Shown one piece after another: positions 52,217 to 63,628 of a DNA stretch of 64,000 nt; position 1 is the stretch's first letter, and every line of letters starts with the position of its first letter. The stretch spans positions 1 to 64,000 of the forward strand of contig CAIUQR010000088.1 in NCBI GenBank assembly GCA_903901335.1. The letters are read 5' to 3'. Position numbers and translations under genes: made by a program. The notes below the pieces were generated by a model. It had not been told where the DNA came from. It saw only the letters and a list, made by a program, of their open reading frames with translations, and ran no database searches. The stretch is from an uncultured delta proteobacterium (lineage in GTDB: Bacteria; Desulfobacterota; Desulfobulbia; Desulfobulbales; Desulfocapsaceae).

Positions 52217-52627
52217 ATGCAGATATACAAAAATATCCTGCTAACCATAGACTGTTCCGAGGTTGACGGACCGATCATCGCACATGTTTCAGCCCTGGCG
52301 CTGCAGAATAATGCCCGGGTTGTGCTGCTGCATGTGATTCACGCCCATACCCTCGATCAGGACCGTGTCCTGCGCAACGAGGCATCCATCACCCTGGAAG
52401 GCCGTCTTTCTTCCTTGCGGACTCAAGGGATAGATGCCTCGTCAATCATCAGGAGCGGGGAACCGGACACGGAGATCTTGCGTGAGATTGAAGGCGGAGG
52501 GTATGACCTGGTGGCCATGGCGACGCATGGCCATACCTTCATCGGCGATATCCTGTTCGGCAGTGTTTCCGAGAGCCTGAAACATAAAATCACCATTCCG
52601 CTGCTCCTGTTGAAATCACGAAACTGA
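52217..52627 (+). CDS. universal stress protein UspA family
   Basis: A 136-residue single-domain Usp. ILLTIDCSE opens the fold; the ATP loop GxxGHTFIGDILFGSVS-like (THGHTFIGDILFGSVS) is recognisable but the G-2x-G-9x-G pattern is only partly met, so ATP binding is uncertain. Starts one base after the Nramp stop with GGAGGAG overlapping the end of that gene; the two are one transcription unit. Confidence 0.9.
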   Translation: MQIYKNILLTIDCSEVDGPIIAHVSALALQNNARVVLLHVIHAHTLDQDRVLRNEASITLEGRLSSLRTQGIDASSIIRSGEPDTEILREIEGGGYDLVAMATHGHTFIGDILFGSVSESLKHKITIPLLLLKSRN

Positions 52628-52699
52628 TTTCAGATATTCAATTCCGGAGTAGGGCCTCTCTTTCTGCAATTATGTAACCATCCTTTTCATCGGGATGAA

Positions 52700-55600
52700 A
52701 TGTCAGTAGGTAAGCGTATCGGAGACGATCCTGTGATACACCCTCAACCCACACGACATCGTTGCAGTATCTTTTTTATCTGCTTGTTTTTGGTCGTTGT
52801 TTTCCAGACAAATGCCGTCAGTCAGGAAAAAAGACATATCCTTGTTTTGCACTCCTATAATGAGGGGCTTGAATGGACCGATAACGAGAATGAAGGCATC
52901 ATGTCCGTGCTGCAGCCCCGTCTGGATGACATCGAGGTACATATCGAATATCTGGATGCTAAAAGGGTGGCCGGGGATGGAAATTTTCCGGAGCTCTATC
53001 AATTCCTGGAAAAAAGATATGCCTCAACCAGGTTTGAATGTATCATCTGTTCAGACGATGATGCATTCAATTTCATCCTCCGGCATCGTCGGGACCTTTT
53101 CCCCGGGGTGCCGGTCGTATTCTGCGGCGTCAACTATCTTGATGAGGCGGTGCTGACCGCCAATCGCGGTCTGATCACCGGAGTAGTCGAGGACTTCGAT
53201 CTGCCGGTCACCCTCCGCACCGCCCTGCGCCTGCATCCTGATACCTCCAGAATCGTTGTCATCAATGACCGGACCGCCACCGGTCTTGCCAACCGGAAGA
53301 TCGTCGACGGGGTTGTCCCCGAGTTTGCCGCAAAGGTGCGGTTCGAGTTTTTGGAAGACCTGAGCATGGTCGAACTGCAGAAAAAGGTCCGATCTCTGGA
53401 CAAGGGCACCATCATTCTGCTGCTGACCTTCAACAGGGACAATACAGGCCATGTATATGATTACAATCAGAGCATCTCCTTGATCTCTCAGGCAGCCAGG
53501 GTGCCGATATACGGGGTCTGGGAGTTTTACCTGAGGAAAGGCATTGTCGGCGGGATGTTGACCGACGGTCGGATCCAGGGGAGGACCGCAGCTGAAATGG
53601 CCCTGCGTATCCTCGACGGCAAGCAGGTACAAGACATCCCGGTGGTCAGAGAGAGTCCTAATCGATTGATGTTTGATTATAAACAGCTGCAGCGTTTTGG
53701 TATTGTCTCTGCCGGATTGCCGAGCGGCTCGATTGTGGTGAACAGGCCGGTCACCTTCTTCCAGACGCATCCGCAGGTGGCCTGGGGAGGAATTGTTGCC
53801 GTTTTCGGTCTGGTCATGGTCATTATCCTGCTTCTGGCCCGGATGTGGGAGCGGAGGAAATCACTGCAGGCGCTGGAGAGGGCTCATCGCCGGACTGTGA
53901 CTATCCTGGAGAGCATCGATGACGGTTTTGTCGCCTTCGACCGGGATTTTCGCTTCACCTATGTGAACAACGAGGCGGAAAAGACCCTGGGACAGGGCAG
54001 AGAGGATCTGCTTGGCTGCAGCTATTGGGAGATATTTCCGTTCATGGCCGGTACCGTCATCGAGCAGTTTTACCGCCGGGTCATGGAGACCGGGGAGGCA
54101 GGCGAACTCGAATATCTGCAACCCCATACTAACCGGCGGGGAGATCAATGGATTGCCCTGAAGGCATATCCTGCCGAGGATGGGGGGATTTCTTCGTATT
54201 TCCGGGACATCACCGAGAAGAAAAAGACTGATGTAGAACGTTTCCGGCTGGCGACTGCCATTGAGCAATCGGCCGAGGCGATATTTATCACCGATACGAA
54301 CTGGACTATCTGCTATGTCAATCCGGCCTTTGAGCGTATGAGCGGCTATGGTCGAGATGAAATCATCGGCCGGCATACCCGGATCTTGAAAAGCGAGGTT
54401 CATGACGCGGTGTTTTACCGGCGGATCCGGGAGACCCTGAAGGCAGGGAAGGTATGGTCGGGACGGATTACCAGCAGAAAAAAAGATGGTTCATTGTACG
54501 AGGCCGAGGCTACCGATAGTCCGGTTCGCGATAGTTCCGGTGCCATCATTAATTTTGTGGGAGTCTCCCGGGACATCACCGTTGAAATGCGACTTGAAAA
54601 GGAGCTGCGTCAGGCTCAAAAGATGGAGGCCATCGGTACCTTGGCCGGTGGAATTGCTCATGATTTCAATAACATACTGTCAATTATCATCGGCTATACC
54701 GAGATGGCCAGGATGAAGATGCCGGAGGAGAGTCCGGTACGGGAGAATCTGCAGCGGGTGCTCGATGCCGGTTCCCGGGCAACGGATCTGGTCAGGCAGA
54801 TCCTGACTTTCAGCCGCCAGACTGAGCAGGAAAAGAGACCCGTGCAGTTTGCCCTCTTCGTCAAAGAGGCACTGAAGCTCATGCGGCCGCTTTTGCCGAC
54901 GACCATTGAGATTAAAGAGGAAATTCCAATTGCCCCCGAACAGATTGTTGTCCTGATGGATCCGACCGAGATCCATCAGGTCCTGATGAATCTCTGCACC
55001 AATGCGGCCCACGCGATGGGTGAGAAAGGAGGCATCCTCAGCATCAGAGTAACGGAGCTTGTGGCCGATACCTCCCTGGTCTCCCGGAATTTAGATCTGG
55101 AACTGGGGGCCTATGTGTGCCTTTCCGTCAGCGATACCGGACACGGCATGGAGGCGGCAGTGCAGGAGAGGATCTTCGACCCCTATTTTACCACCAAAGA
55201 GCTGGGGGTAGGGACAGGACTGGGATTGCCGGTCGTTCGAGGTATCGTCAAGGCCCATCATGGTGCTCTTACCGTCTCCAGCGAGCCGAAAAAGGGGACG
55301 ACCTTCAACGTCTTTCTGCCCAGGGTCGAGGGAGGGGTTTCGACCCCGGTTCCGGTCCAGGAGGTCTTTCCGCCTGGTACCGAGCGCATCCTCTTCGTCG
55401 ATGATGAAGTAACCCTGGCCGAGCTCGGCACGCATATGCTGGAACCCTTCGGCTACAGAGTGATCAAGACAACAAGCAGTGAGGAGGCGCTGGAGACCTT
55501 CCGTGCCGACCCCGGCGCCTTCGATCTGCTGATAACCGATATGACCATGCCGGTTCTAACCGGGAAGGAACTTGCCCGGGAAATAAAATTTCTCCGTCCC

Positions 55601-55744
55601 GATCTGCCCATCATCCTCTGCACCGGATTTAGCGAGCTGATCAACGAAACGAAGGCGCGGGAATCGGGAATTGACGCCTTTCTGATGAAACCCTATGCGG
55701 TCGGTGACCTTGTCAGGACCATCCACAGGGTTCTGAAGAGATAG
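52700..55744 (+). CDS. hybrid histidine kinase with ABC-substrate-binding sensor
   Basis: A 1,014-residue membrane sensor. Residues 23-41 are a signal/anchor, 46-345 an ABC_sub_bind periplasmic domain (ILVLHSYNEGLEWT start), 361-383 a membrane helix, then two PAS domains (about 395-505 and 515-630), HisKA with His654 (GGIAHDFNN), HATPase_c (NLCTNAAHAM, SDTGHGM, GTGLGL) and a receiver with Asp947 (LLITDMTMP) and Lys997. It senses a small molecule outside the membrane and passes phosphate inside. It ends directly against the stop of the next, convergent gene. No linked output regulator is seen. Confidence 0.92.
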   Translation: MSVGKRIGDDPVIHPQPTRHRCSIFFICLFLVVVFQTNAVSQEKRHILVLHSYNEGLEWTDNENEGIMSVLQPRLDDIEVHIEYLDAKRVAGDGNFPELYQFLEKRYASTRFECIICSDDDAFNFILRHRRDLFPGVPVVFCGVNYLDEAVLTANRGLITGVVEDFDLPVTLRTALRLHPDTSRIVVINDRTATGLANRKIVDGVVPEFAAKVRFEFLEDLSMVELQKKVRSLDKGTIILLLTFNRDNTGHVYDYNQSISLISQAARVPIYGVWEFYLRKGIVGGMLTDGRIQGRTAAEMALRILDGKQVQDIPVVRESPNRLMFDYKQLQRFGIVSAGLPSGSIVVNRPVTFFQTHPQVAWGGIVAVFGLVMVIILLLARMWERRKSLQALERAHRRTVTILESIDDGFVAFDRDFRFTYVNNEAEKTLGQGREDLLGCSYWEIFPFMAGTVIEQFYRRVMETGEAGELEYLQPHTNRRGDQWIALKAYPAEDGGISSYFRDITEKKKTDVERFRLATAIEQSAEAIFITDTNWTICYVNPAFERMSGYGRDEIIGRHTRILKSEVHDAVFYRRIRETLKAGKVWSGRITSRKKDGSLYEAEATDSPVRDSSGAIINFVGVSRDITVEMRLEKELRQAQKMEAIGTLAGGIAHDFNNILSIIIGYTEMARMKMPEESPVRENLQRVLDAGSRATDLVRQILTFSRQTEQEKRPVQFALFVKEALKLMRPLLPTTIEIKEEIPIAPEQIVVLMDPTEIHQVLMNLCTNAAHAMGEKGGILSIRVTELVADTSLVSRNLDLELGAYVCLSVSDTGHGMEAAVQERIFDPYFTTKELGVGTGLGLPVVRGIVKAHHGALTVSSEPKKGTTFNVFLPRVEGGVSTPVPVQEVFPPGTERILFVDDEVTLAELGTHMLEPFGYRVIKTTSSEEALETFRADPGAFDLLITDMTMPVLTGKELAREIKFLRPDLPIILCTGFSELINETKARESGIDAFLMKPYAVGDLVRTIHRVLKR

Positions 55745-56986
55745 TCACAGGTTGCCGGTCTCTTTTTCCCGTCCATGGAAAATATCTCTATAACCTGTAT
55801 AGATGGAGAGCGGGACGATTGTTGCCAGCGGGATTCCGAGCAGGATCATGGTCAGCAGCGGGAGAAACATAAAGAGAAAAATGTGGCCTGAACCAAGCAA
55901 AAATGAAAAGAGAGCGGCAAGAGATCCAAACAGGAAGATGCAGAACAGGCCGAGGAGCAGAAGGACCAATGCATACATGAAGAAGGCAACACTGTTCATC
56001 ATGACGGCTCTGAAGCTGAGCCGGAAGCCGGCGAATGCCGTCCGGTTGTCAAGGGCTGCCAGGCAGGGAGTGAACCAATATCCCATCATCACCGGGATGG
56101 TGAATGCCACCGCAATCGACAGACCAGCCAGGTGCAGGGGAAACTCCCGGATTAAAACGGTAACCACCTCCGGAACAGCCGGGTTTGTCCCGGCGGCCAC
56201 GATTTTACCGATACAGAGTACTGTGATTGCTGCTTCGGTTATCAGGGCGAGGAGGGGGAAAAGACTCCCCAGTAGAAGCTGGGGCAAATTGTAACGAAAG
56301 CCGAGGAAGAGATGAGTGATCTGAAGCCGTCTTCCCTCCTTCTGGTTTTGCGCTCCAAGCATCAGGCCGCCGTGAAATATCGGAGTAAAAACAGCAACAA
56401 ACAGGCACCCGAGATAAAGATTGAACGCAAAGGGAATGATGATGATCACCAACGCCAGGAGCATCATCGCCGTCCAGGTCAAGGGTTGCATGAAAAACAT
56501 CCCGAAGGCCTCTTTTATCCATAACCAGCCATGGGAACTTTCCACCCTGAATGGCGGGACGATGTTGTCAGGTCTCTTCTCTTTGCCGGGGGAATTGGTA
56601 CTGTTTTCCTGGGCAGCTGTCGGCTGTGTGACCTCTGCCGGTGCGGGCGGGACGACGGTTTCGAGTGCTTTTGGCACCGGAGCCCGATTGCCGGGAGCCC
56701 GATCGGCAGAAGGCGCTGGAGAGATGGCGGTTGCAACCCGGAGAGTGCAGACGTCCGTCTCGATAATCTTCATCTGCAGGCCGATTCGTTCCAGGTGATC
56801 CTTAAACTTCTGCGCCTGTTCCCAGCTCAGTCCCTGTTTCATTATGGTCGGCCGGCCGGAAGACAGGAGTTTTCCAACTTTCTGCCGGTCCAGCCGGAAA
56901 AGTAAAGCCATCTTCAGGGCGGTATCTTCGCGATTGAACCCCGCATGCAACCGTCCCGTAAAGACAACATGAAACTTTCTCTCCAT
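55745..56986 (-). CDS. BPSS1780-family membrane protein with N-terminal L7/L12-like domain
   Basis: A 413-residue protein. The first 80 residues (FHVVFTGRLHAGFNRED, QAQKFKDHLERIGLQ) form a small domain seen at the start of several bacterial membrane proteins. A Pro/Ala-rich linker (about 90-150) follows. The rest has six or so membrane helices with the BPSS1780 marks WLWIKEAFGMFF, FTPIFHGGLMLGAQNQKEG and ITHLFLGF. Function unknown. Stop codons of this gene and the convergent kinase touch without a gap. Confidence 0.75.
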   Translation of the reverse strand: MERKFHVVFTGRLHAGFNREDTALKMALLFRLDRQKVGKLLSSGRPTIMKQGLSWEQAQKFKDHLERIGLQMKIIETDVCTLRVATAISPAPSADRAPGNRAPVPKALETVVPPAPAEVTQPTAAQENSTNSPGKEKRPDNIVPPFRVESSHGWLWIKEAFGMFFMQPLTWTAMMLLALVIIIIPFAFNLYLGCLFVAVFTPIFHGGLMLGAQNQKEGRRLQITHLFLGFRYNLPQLLLGSLFPLLALITEAAITVLCIGKIVAAGTNPAVPEVVTVLIREFPLHLAGLSIAVAFTIPVMMGYWFTPCLAALDNRTAFAGFRLSFRAVMMNSVAFFMYALVLLLLGLFCIFLFGSLAALFSFLLGSGHIFLFMFLPLLTMILLGIPLATIVPLSIYTGYRDIFHGREKETGNL

Positions 56987-57394
56987 TTGAATCTGTCCTG
57001 CTGGCCCTCAAAAGTGTTTTTTCAAAATTAGCCCCCGACTGGAACATGGTGAGATCATGTCTCTTTTCCTAACATAATTAGGAGAGCGTGGCAATCATTT
57101 TCTCCGTTCCGCCAAACCTCTCAGGGAGGGGATCTCCTCTTTCGGAAACGGCATGAACAATTGACCAATGATTGTGGGATATCTGAAAATACAAAAAAAC
57201 AGCAGCCGGGAAGATGATCGACCTGCTGTTTGCATATCGTAAGCATGTGCGATATACTGCTCCAGTACAGGTCAGCATAATCGGCCAGCGGCCTGTTTGC
57301 AGGGGCGGCATGCAACCTGCTTGATTTGCGAATGATTTCGTTGAGATAATAAGGGTTGTCGACAGATGCGCTTCTCTCTTCACACCGCAGGACA
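56987..57394. other. divergent intergenic region
   Basis: About 410 bases between a minus-strand membrane protein and the plus-strand kinase. Holds a small hairpin (CCTAACATAATTAGG near 57069) but no gene or operator I can support. A TTG at 57356 could extend the kinase by 13 residues. Confidence 0.5.
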
Positions 57395-60300
57395 ATGAAA
57401 CTCCAACTCTTTGATAATGGACATTTTCAGATACGACTGATTTGTATCTGTTCAGCCATGGCGGCTGGGCTTGGTCTGTTTGTCCTCATTGGTTGGGTTT
57501 CAGCCGTACCATGGCTGACGGCCCTCTGGCCCGGCGGCATACCGATGGCCCCGAGCACGGCCTTGCTTTTCGTGTTGAACGGAACGGCGCTTCCTCTCCG
57601 GGAGTGTTTACCGAAGACCACTTTGTGTTCCCGCTTGTCCTCCCTCCTGGGCTGGACAGGCAGCATCCTTTCTCTTTTACTGCTGATTCTTTCCATGCTC
57701 GGGGTCCAGCTGAGGGCCGAATATCTGGGGATGAATATTACCGGCGTGGTAGCAGGGGCTCCGGTTGGCCATATGGCACCGCTGACGGCCCTCTGTTTTG
57801 TCATCATCGGCGCATCTTTTCTGCTGCATCAGAAGGATGGCAGGCGAGCCCTGGCCGCCTTCTGGATTGCGGCGGTCGTGTTCCTGGTCAGCGTGATTCT
57901 GACCATAGGGTATCTGGTCGGTGCGCCGCTCTTTTATGGGACCGGTATCATCCCTCCGGCCATGACCACGTCCCTGGCTTTCCTGCTGCTCGGTGTCGCC
58001 CTCCTGTTTTCTACAGGACGTCGCATCTGGCCACATGAGTCTGCACACGACGCGGCCAGTGCCCAGGCGACCGTCGTGCTTATCCTGGTCTTTATACTCC
58101 TGGTCACCGGGATCCTTTCGGCCGGTTATCTGTATTCCCGAAGCCTGCAGAGACACTTTCGAGAGCATGCCGGGGCCGAACTTACAGCCATCTCCGACCT
58201 GAAGATCGGCGATCTGCAACAGTGGTGCCGGGAGCGCCGGGGGGATGCGTCCGTTTTCTTCAAGAATACTGTTTTCTCCGAGCTGGCCTCCAGGTTTCTG
58301 GCCAACCCGGACGACATCGAGGCGGGAGACAGGCTGCGGACCTGGCTTTCGAATTTTCAGGGAGTATCCGAATATGATATGGTCTTCCTGACAGATGGAA
58401 ACAGCATTAAGCGGCTTTCCGTTTCCGGTAAGGACACGGCCATCCTCAGGGAGCCGGATGCCCTTGAGGCTATGCGTTCACGGCAGGTTACCTTTGTGGA
58501 TTTTCATCGGGATCTGCCGGAGCAGCGGCCGCATCTGCATATCCTGATTCCGATCCTGGCCGGACCGGACTGGGAGAAGGTTTCGGGACTGCTTGTCCTG
58601 CAGGTCGATCCGGAGCGGTATCTGTATCCGTTGATCAGACGCCTGCCGACAGCAAGCCAAACCGCGGAGACCCTGCTCGTTCGCCGGGACGGCGCTGATG
58701 TCCTGTACCTGAACGACCTCAGATTCCGGGAGAATACCGCCCTGAACCTGCGCTACCCGCTGACGGAAACGTACCGGCCCGCAGCCATGGCGGTCAACGG
58801 ACAGGAGGGGATCGTCGAAGGGTTTGATTACCGGGGAGTGCCGGTACTGGCGGCAATCCGGGCCGTACCTGATTCGCCGTGGTTCCTGGTGACCCGGATC
58901 AGTCTGGATGAAATCTACCAACCCTTGTACGAACGCCTGGTAACGATGACGGGACTGATCGGTACCCTGCTTCTGGGCGCAGGGGCGATTATCGGTTTTA
59001 TCTGGCGGAATCAGCGGGCCCGATTCTACCGTCTGCGATTTATGGCCGCACGTTCGGCGGAAGAATCCGAAAAACGGTTGATGGTGATATTCGAGAGCGC
59101 CAAGGATGGGATCATGGTGGCCGAGGCGGAAAGCAGACGGATTACTGTCGCCAACAGGGCCATCGGCGAGATGCTGGGCTATAGTCATGAAGAACTGTTG
59201 AGCATGGGGGTTCAGGATCTTCATCCCGCAACAGAACTCCCGGCTGTAATCGAAGGATTTGAACGCCAGGCCCGGGGGGAAATCTCTATTGCCGCCAATG
59301 TTCCGATGCAACGCAAGGACGGTTCCGTTTTCTATGCCGATATCAACACCACCCCCATTGAATTCAGCGGCCGCCCCTGTCTCCTCGGGACCTTCAGGGA
59401 TATCACCGACAGGATGCTGGCCGAGGCCCGGATCGGGCACTTGAACCGGGTACTGCGCGCCATTCGCAATATCAACCAGCTGATCATCAGGGCCGAGTCT
59501 GCCGATGAACTGACTAGAAACGCCTGCAATTTACTGGTTGATACTCAGAGTTACCGCAGTGCCCTGCTCGTCCTCACCGATCAGGACGGCCGTCCGGTTT
59601 CCCATATGGAAGCGGGTGTGGGTGAAAGCTTTTCTCTTCTTGTCGAGCATATGGATCAGGGAGAGCTGCCTCGATGTTGCAAGGCGGCCGATACGGTAGA
59701 GGGGGTCTGCCTGATCAGCGAGCAGGGCGATATCTGCGAACCCTGCCCTATGAAGCCTTTCTGTGTTTCGCTGCAGAAGATGTCCATACGTCTTGTCCAT
59801 CAGAAAAAGGTGTATGGGTATCTTACCGTCAGACTTGACATGAATATCGCCATGGATGCCGAAGAGGAACGGCTTTTTGTCGAGCTGGCGGGTGATCTGG
59901 CCTATTCGCTTCATAATATGGAGATGAAAAAGGCGATGGAGGTGGGAGAACAGGAGAATAAAAAGCTCGAAGCCCAACTCTTCCAGTCCCAGAAGATGGA
60001 AGCCATTGGGCTCCTGGCCGGCGGCGTGGCCCATGACTTTAACAATCTGCTGACCATCATCCTGGGCTATGCCCAGATGATGGAAGACGATTTCGCAGCT
60101 GCTTCGTCATCCAGGGAGGGGATCAAGGAGATCTATGATGCAGCCATCCGTGCTAAAGATCTGACCAGGCAGCTGCTTGCCTTCGGCCGGAAACAGATGC
60201 TGGAGATGCATGTTGTTGATGTCAATCAGGTGATTGGGGCCTTTGAAAAACTCCTGCGGCGCACCATAGGCGAGGATATTCGGATAGAGCTTGGCCTGAT

Positions 60301-61120
60301 CCCGGAACCGGCTTTGGTAAAGGCGGATATTTCCCAGCTTGAGCAGATCCTGATGAATCTTGCCGTCAACGCCAAGGATGCGATGCCGGACGGCGGAGTC
60401 CTGACCATCGAGACAGACTGCGTGGAGCTGGATGACTCCTACGCATCCGACAGACCGGGGGTTGTCCCCGGACCGCATGTGATGATCGGCGTCAGCGACA
60501 ACGGGATCGGTATGGATCATGAGACTATGGACCGGATATTCGAGCCGTTTTTTTCCACCAAGCCCATCGGCAAGGGCACAGGCCTCGGTCTCTCGACCGT
60601 ATATGGGGTGGTCAAGCAGCATGGCGGAAATATCTGGGTCTATAGTGAACCTGGCCGGGGGACCACTTTTAAAATTTATCTGCCTCTGGTTGATGGGGCA
60701 ATGATACCGGCGGATGATCAAGAGGAAAAGCAGAAACCGTTGACGGCGGCGATGACGGTTCTGGTGGTTGAGGATGAACCTTCCCTGCTGAAGTTAGCCG
60801 CCAGAATTCTTAAGAAGAGCGGATACACGGTTCTGGAGGCCGGGGACCCTGATGATGCAGTGGAAATTGCCCGTCGTTCTCCCGAATCCATCCATCTCCT
60901 GTTGACCGATGTGATCATGCCGAAGATGAAAGGTACCGAGGTTTTCAGGAAGGTCATTGATTTTCATCCGGATGTCAGGGTCCTGTACATGTCAGGGTAC
61001 ACTGCGAATGTGATTGCCCGCCAGGGAGTCCTGAAGGAAGGTGTCCATTTCCTGCAGAAGCCTTTTTCGGCGGGTTCCCTGCTGAAAAAGGCTTCCGAGG
61101 TGCTCAAGGGGAAGCAATAA
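57395..61120 (+). CDS. large hybrid histidine kinase with membrane and Cys-rich GAF-like sensors
   Basis: A 1,241-residue sensor. Residues about 12-250 contain seven or so membrane helices like a MASE-type sensor; about 255-530 a periplasmic region between the last two helices, probably Cache-like; then a PAS domain (about 560-680), a GAF-like domain (about 690-845) with a cluster of cysteines (761, 762, 772, 781, 784, 790), HisKA with His880 (GGVAHDFNN), HATPase_c and a receiver with Asp1172 (LLTDVIMP). Start at 57395 has CAGGA before it. The Cys cluster could bind a metal or respond to redox, an inference. Confidence 0.9.
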   Translation: MKLQLFDNGHFQIRLICICSAMAAGLGLFVLIGWVSAVPWLTALWPGGIPMAPSTALLFVLNGTALPLRECLPKTTLCSRLSSLLGWTGSILSLLLLILSMLGVQLRAEYLGMNITGVVAGAPVGHMAPLTALCFVIIGASFLLHQKDGRRALAAFWIAAVVFLVSVILTIGYLVGAPLFYGTGIIPPAMTTSLAFLLLGVALLFSTGRRIWPHESAHDAASAQATVVLILVFILLVTGILSAGYLYSRSLQRHFREHAGAELTAISDLKIGDLQQWCRERRGDASVFFKNTVFSELASRFLANPDDIEAGDRLRTWLSNFQGVSEYDMVFLTDGNSIKRLSVSGKDTAILREPDALEAMRSRQVTFVDFHRDLPEQRPHLHILIPILAGPDWEKVSGLLVLQVDPERYLYPLIRRLPTASQTAETLLVRRDGADVLYLNDLRFRENTALNLRYPLTETYRPAAMAVNGQEGIVEGFDYRGVPVLAAIRAVPDSPWFLVTRISLDEIYQPLYERLVTMTGLIGTLLLGAGAIIGFIWRNQRARFYRLRFMAARSAEESEKRLMVIFESAKDGIMVAEAESRRITVANRAIGEMLGYSHEELLSMGVQDLHPATELPAVIEGFERQARGEISIAANVPMQRKDGSVFYADINTTPIEFSGRPCLLGTFRDITDRMLAEARIGHLNRVLRAIRNINQLIIRAESADELTRNACNLLVDTQSYRSALLVLTDQDGRPVSHMEAGVGESFSLLVEHMDQGELPRCCKAADTVEGVCLISEQGDICEPCPMKPFCVSLQKMSIRLVHQKKVYGYLTVRLDMNIAMDAEEERLFVELAGDLAYSLHNMEMKKAMEVGEQENKKLEAQLFQSQKMEAIGLLAGGVAHDFNNLLTIILGYAQMMEDDFAAASSSREGIKEIYDAAIRAKDLTRQLLAFGRKQMLEMHVVDVNQVIGAFEKLLRRTIGEDIRIELGLIPEPALVKADISQLEQILMNLAVNAKDAMPDGGVLTIETDCVELDDSYASDRPGVVPGPHVMIGVSDNGIGMDHETMDRIFEPFFSTKPIGKGTGLGLSTVYGVVKQHGGNIWVYSEPGRGTTFKIYLPLVDGAMIPADDQEEKQKPLTAAMTVLVVEDEPSLLKLAARILKKSGYTVLEAGDPDDAVEIARRSPESIHLLLTDVIMPKMKGTEVFRKVIDFHPDVRVLYMSGYTANVIARQGVLKEGVHFLQKPFSAGSLLKKASEVLKGKQ

Positions 61121-61315
61121 AGTGGCTGTTTTTTGGGGTTTAGAGGGATTATGTGAGTTATTATGTTGCATTAAACAAAAAGATGACGTATTGTTCTAAG
61201 TTAACCTACAAATCAAAGATTAAGCATCTCTTCTTTTCGTCACTCCTGCATTTTTTTTGCATTCCTCTGCTGCCGAATAAATCTTATGCTGATCTCTTAC
61301 TTAGGGAGGAACAGT

Positions 61316-61582
61316 GTGAAATTATTTATCGGCAATTTACCGCATGACATAACGTCGACCGATATCAGCCAGCTCTTCGGTGGTTATGGAGAGGTGGTCA
61401 ACACAAATCTGGTCATAGATCAGTTCTCAGGACGATCAAGAGGGTTTGCATTTGTTGAAATGTCGACGCGCTCGGAAGGCCATAAGGCCATGGAGTCTCT
61501 TAACGGTTCCGAGTACAAACATCGTCAGCTTGTCTGTAATGAAGCCAAGCCCCAGAAGAAGAAAGGAAAGCGATCGAGATAG
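61316..61582 (+). CDS. RRM-domain RNA-binding protein
   Basis: An 88-residue bacterial RRM protein: RNP2 is LFIGNLP and RNP1 is RGFAFVEM. A Lys/Arg-rich tail (PKK-type) follows. It binds single-stranded RNA. The GTG at 61316 follows AGGGAGGAACA; the longer frame from 61286 adds a non-family tail. First of three RNA-handling genes on this strand. Confidence 0.9.
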   Translation: MKLFIGNLPHDITSTDISQLFGGYGEVVNTNLVIDQFSGRSRGFAFVEMSTRSEGHKAMESLNGSEYKHRQLVCNEAKPQKKKGKRSR

Positions 61583-61779
61583 TGAGCGGATTCAGTTGGT
61601 CGGGATGTATTGCATTTTTCAGTCATGATACGAACAGGAAGGCAAGCGAAGTCATTTAAAAAGGACCGCAGTCTTCCCGGTTCCGGGCATCGGAATAGAT
61701 GGATTTTAATCAAATTCTGCACAATTCAAGGCAGATACGTTAGGGGTAATTTCAATACCCATCAATCAAAAGGAGTTTA

Positions 61780-63024
<1,245 letters not shown>

Positions 63025-63026
63025 TT

Positions 63027-63050
63027 CGCTTATTGAAGGCGTCTTTTTTT
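63027..63050 (+). terminator. weak terminator after the helicase gene
   Basis: CGCTT and AGGCG form a short stem (with one G-T pair), followed by CTTTTTTT. It lies three bases after the helicase stop; the T run supports it more than the stem. Confidence 0.45.
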
Positions 63051-63110
63051 GGTCTGCCAACACAGACCGCCCTCCGTGCTCAATGGGTTGAGTCCGGAAC
63101 TTTTAAAATT

Positions 63111-63126
63111 GATTCGTTATCGAATC
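63111..63126 (+). promoter_or_regulatory. hairpin in the cold-shock 5' leader
   Basis: GATTCG, loop TTAT and CGAATC form a perfect 6-bp hairpin that ends 12 bases before the AGGAG ribosome site of the cold-shock gene. It could act as a temperature-sensitive structure or a protein operator. Confidence 0.4.
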
Positions 63127-63148
63127 AAGTACACTAGGAGCATGAACA

Positions 63149-63349
63149 ATGGCAAAGGGAACAGTGAAGTGGTTTAATGATGCAAAAGGTTTTGGCTTTA
63201 TCGAGCAGGAAGGCGGACAGGATGTTTTCGTTCATCATTCCGCCATACAGGCAAACGGCTTTAAATCACTTCAGGAAGGTGAGAAGGTAAGTTTTGATAT
63301 TGAAAATGGTCCGAAAGGACCGGCTGCAGTAAATGTAGTTAAACTGTAA
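63149..63349 (+). CDS. cspA: cold-shock protein
   Basis: A 66-residue cold-shock domain protein. RNP1 is KGFGFIEQ and RNP2 is DVFVHHSAI. It binds single-stranded RNA and DNA and prevents secondary structure at low temperature or general stress. AGGAGC precedes the ATG; a structured leader and downstream hairpin surround it. Confidence 0.96.
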   Translation: MAKGTVKWFNDAKGFGFIEQEGGQDVFVHHSAIQANGFKSLQEGEKVSFDIENGPKGPAAVNVVKL

Positions 63350-63357
63350 GACCCCTT

Positions 63358-63396
63358 CCAGGCTGCAAGGTTCCTTAGCGGGATTTTGCAGCCTGG
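63358..63396 (+). terminator. hairpin after the cold-shock gene
   Basis: CCAGGCTGCAA and TTGCAGCCTGG form an 11-bp perfect stem with a 17-base loop. The T run is missing, so termination is likely but may be partial. Confidence 0.7.
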
Positions 63397-63628
63397 AGTA
63401 TTTCCACCGGCGCTTTCCCCTCTGATCGGTGGATTCTTTCCTGCCCCGCACGATTCTTCCGTTTTAATTTTTTTCACCCCTCTGTCTTTTCTCTTTTCCG
63501 GTCCGAAAGAGCATAAAATCCTGGGAATCCCTTCAGTATCAATGTCGGAGATGATAGAATACTCGTAGGCTAAGATCAAAGGCTTGAGGTGTATTCAGGG
63601 ACAGGTTTTCGAAAAGGGAGGCTCTTGT

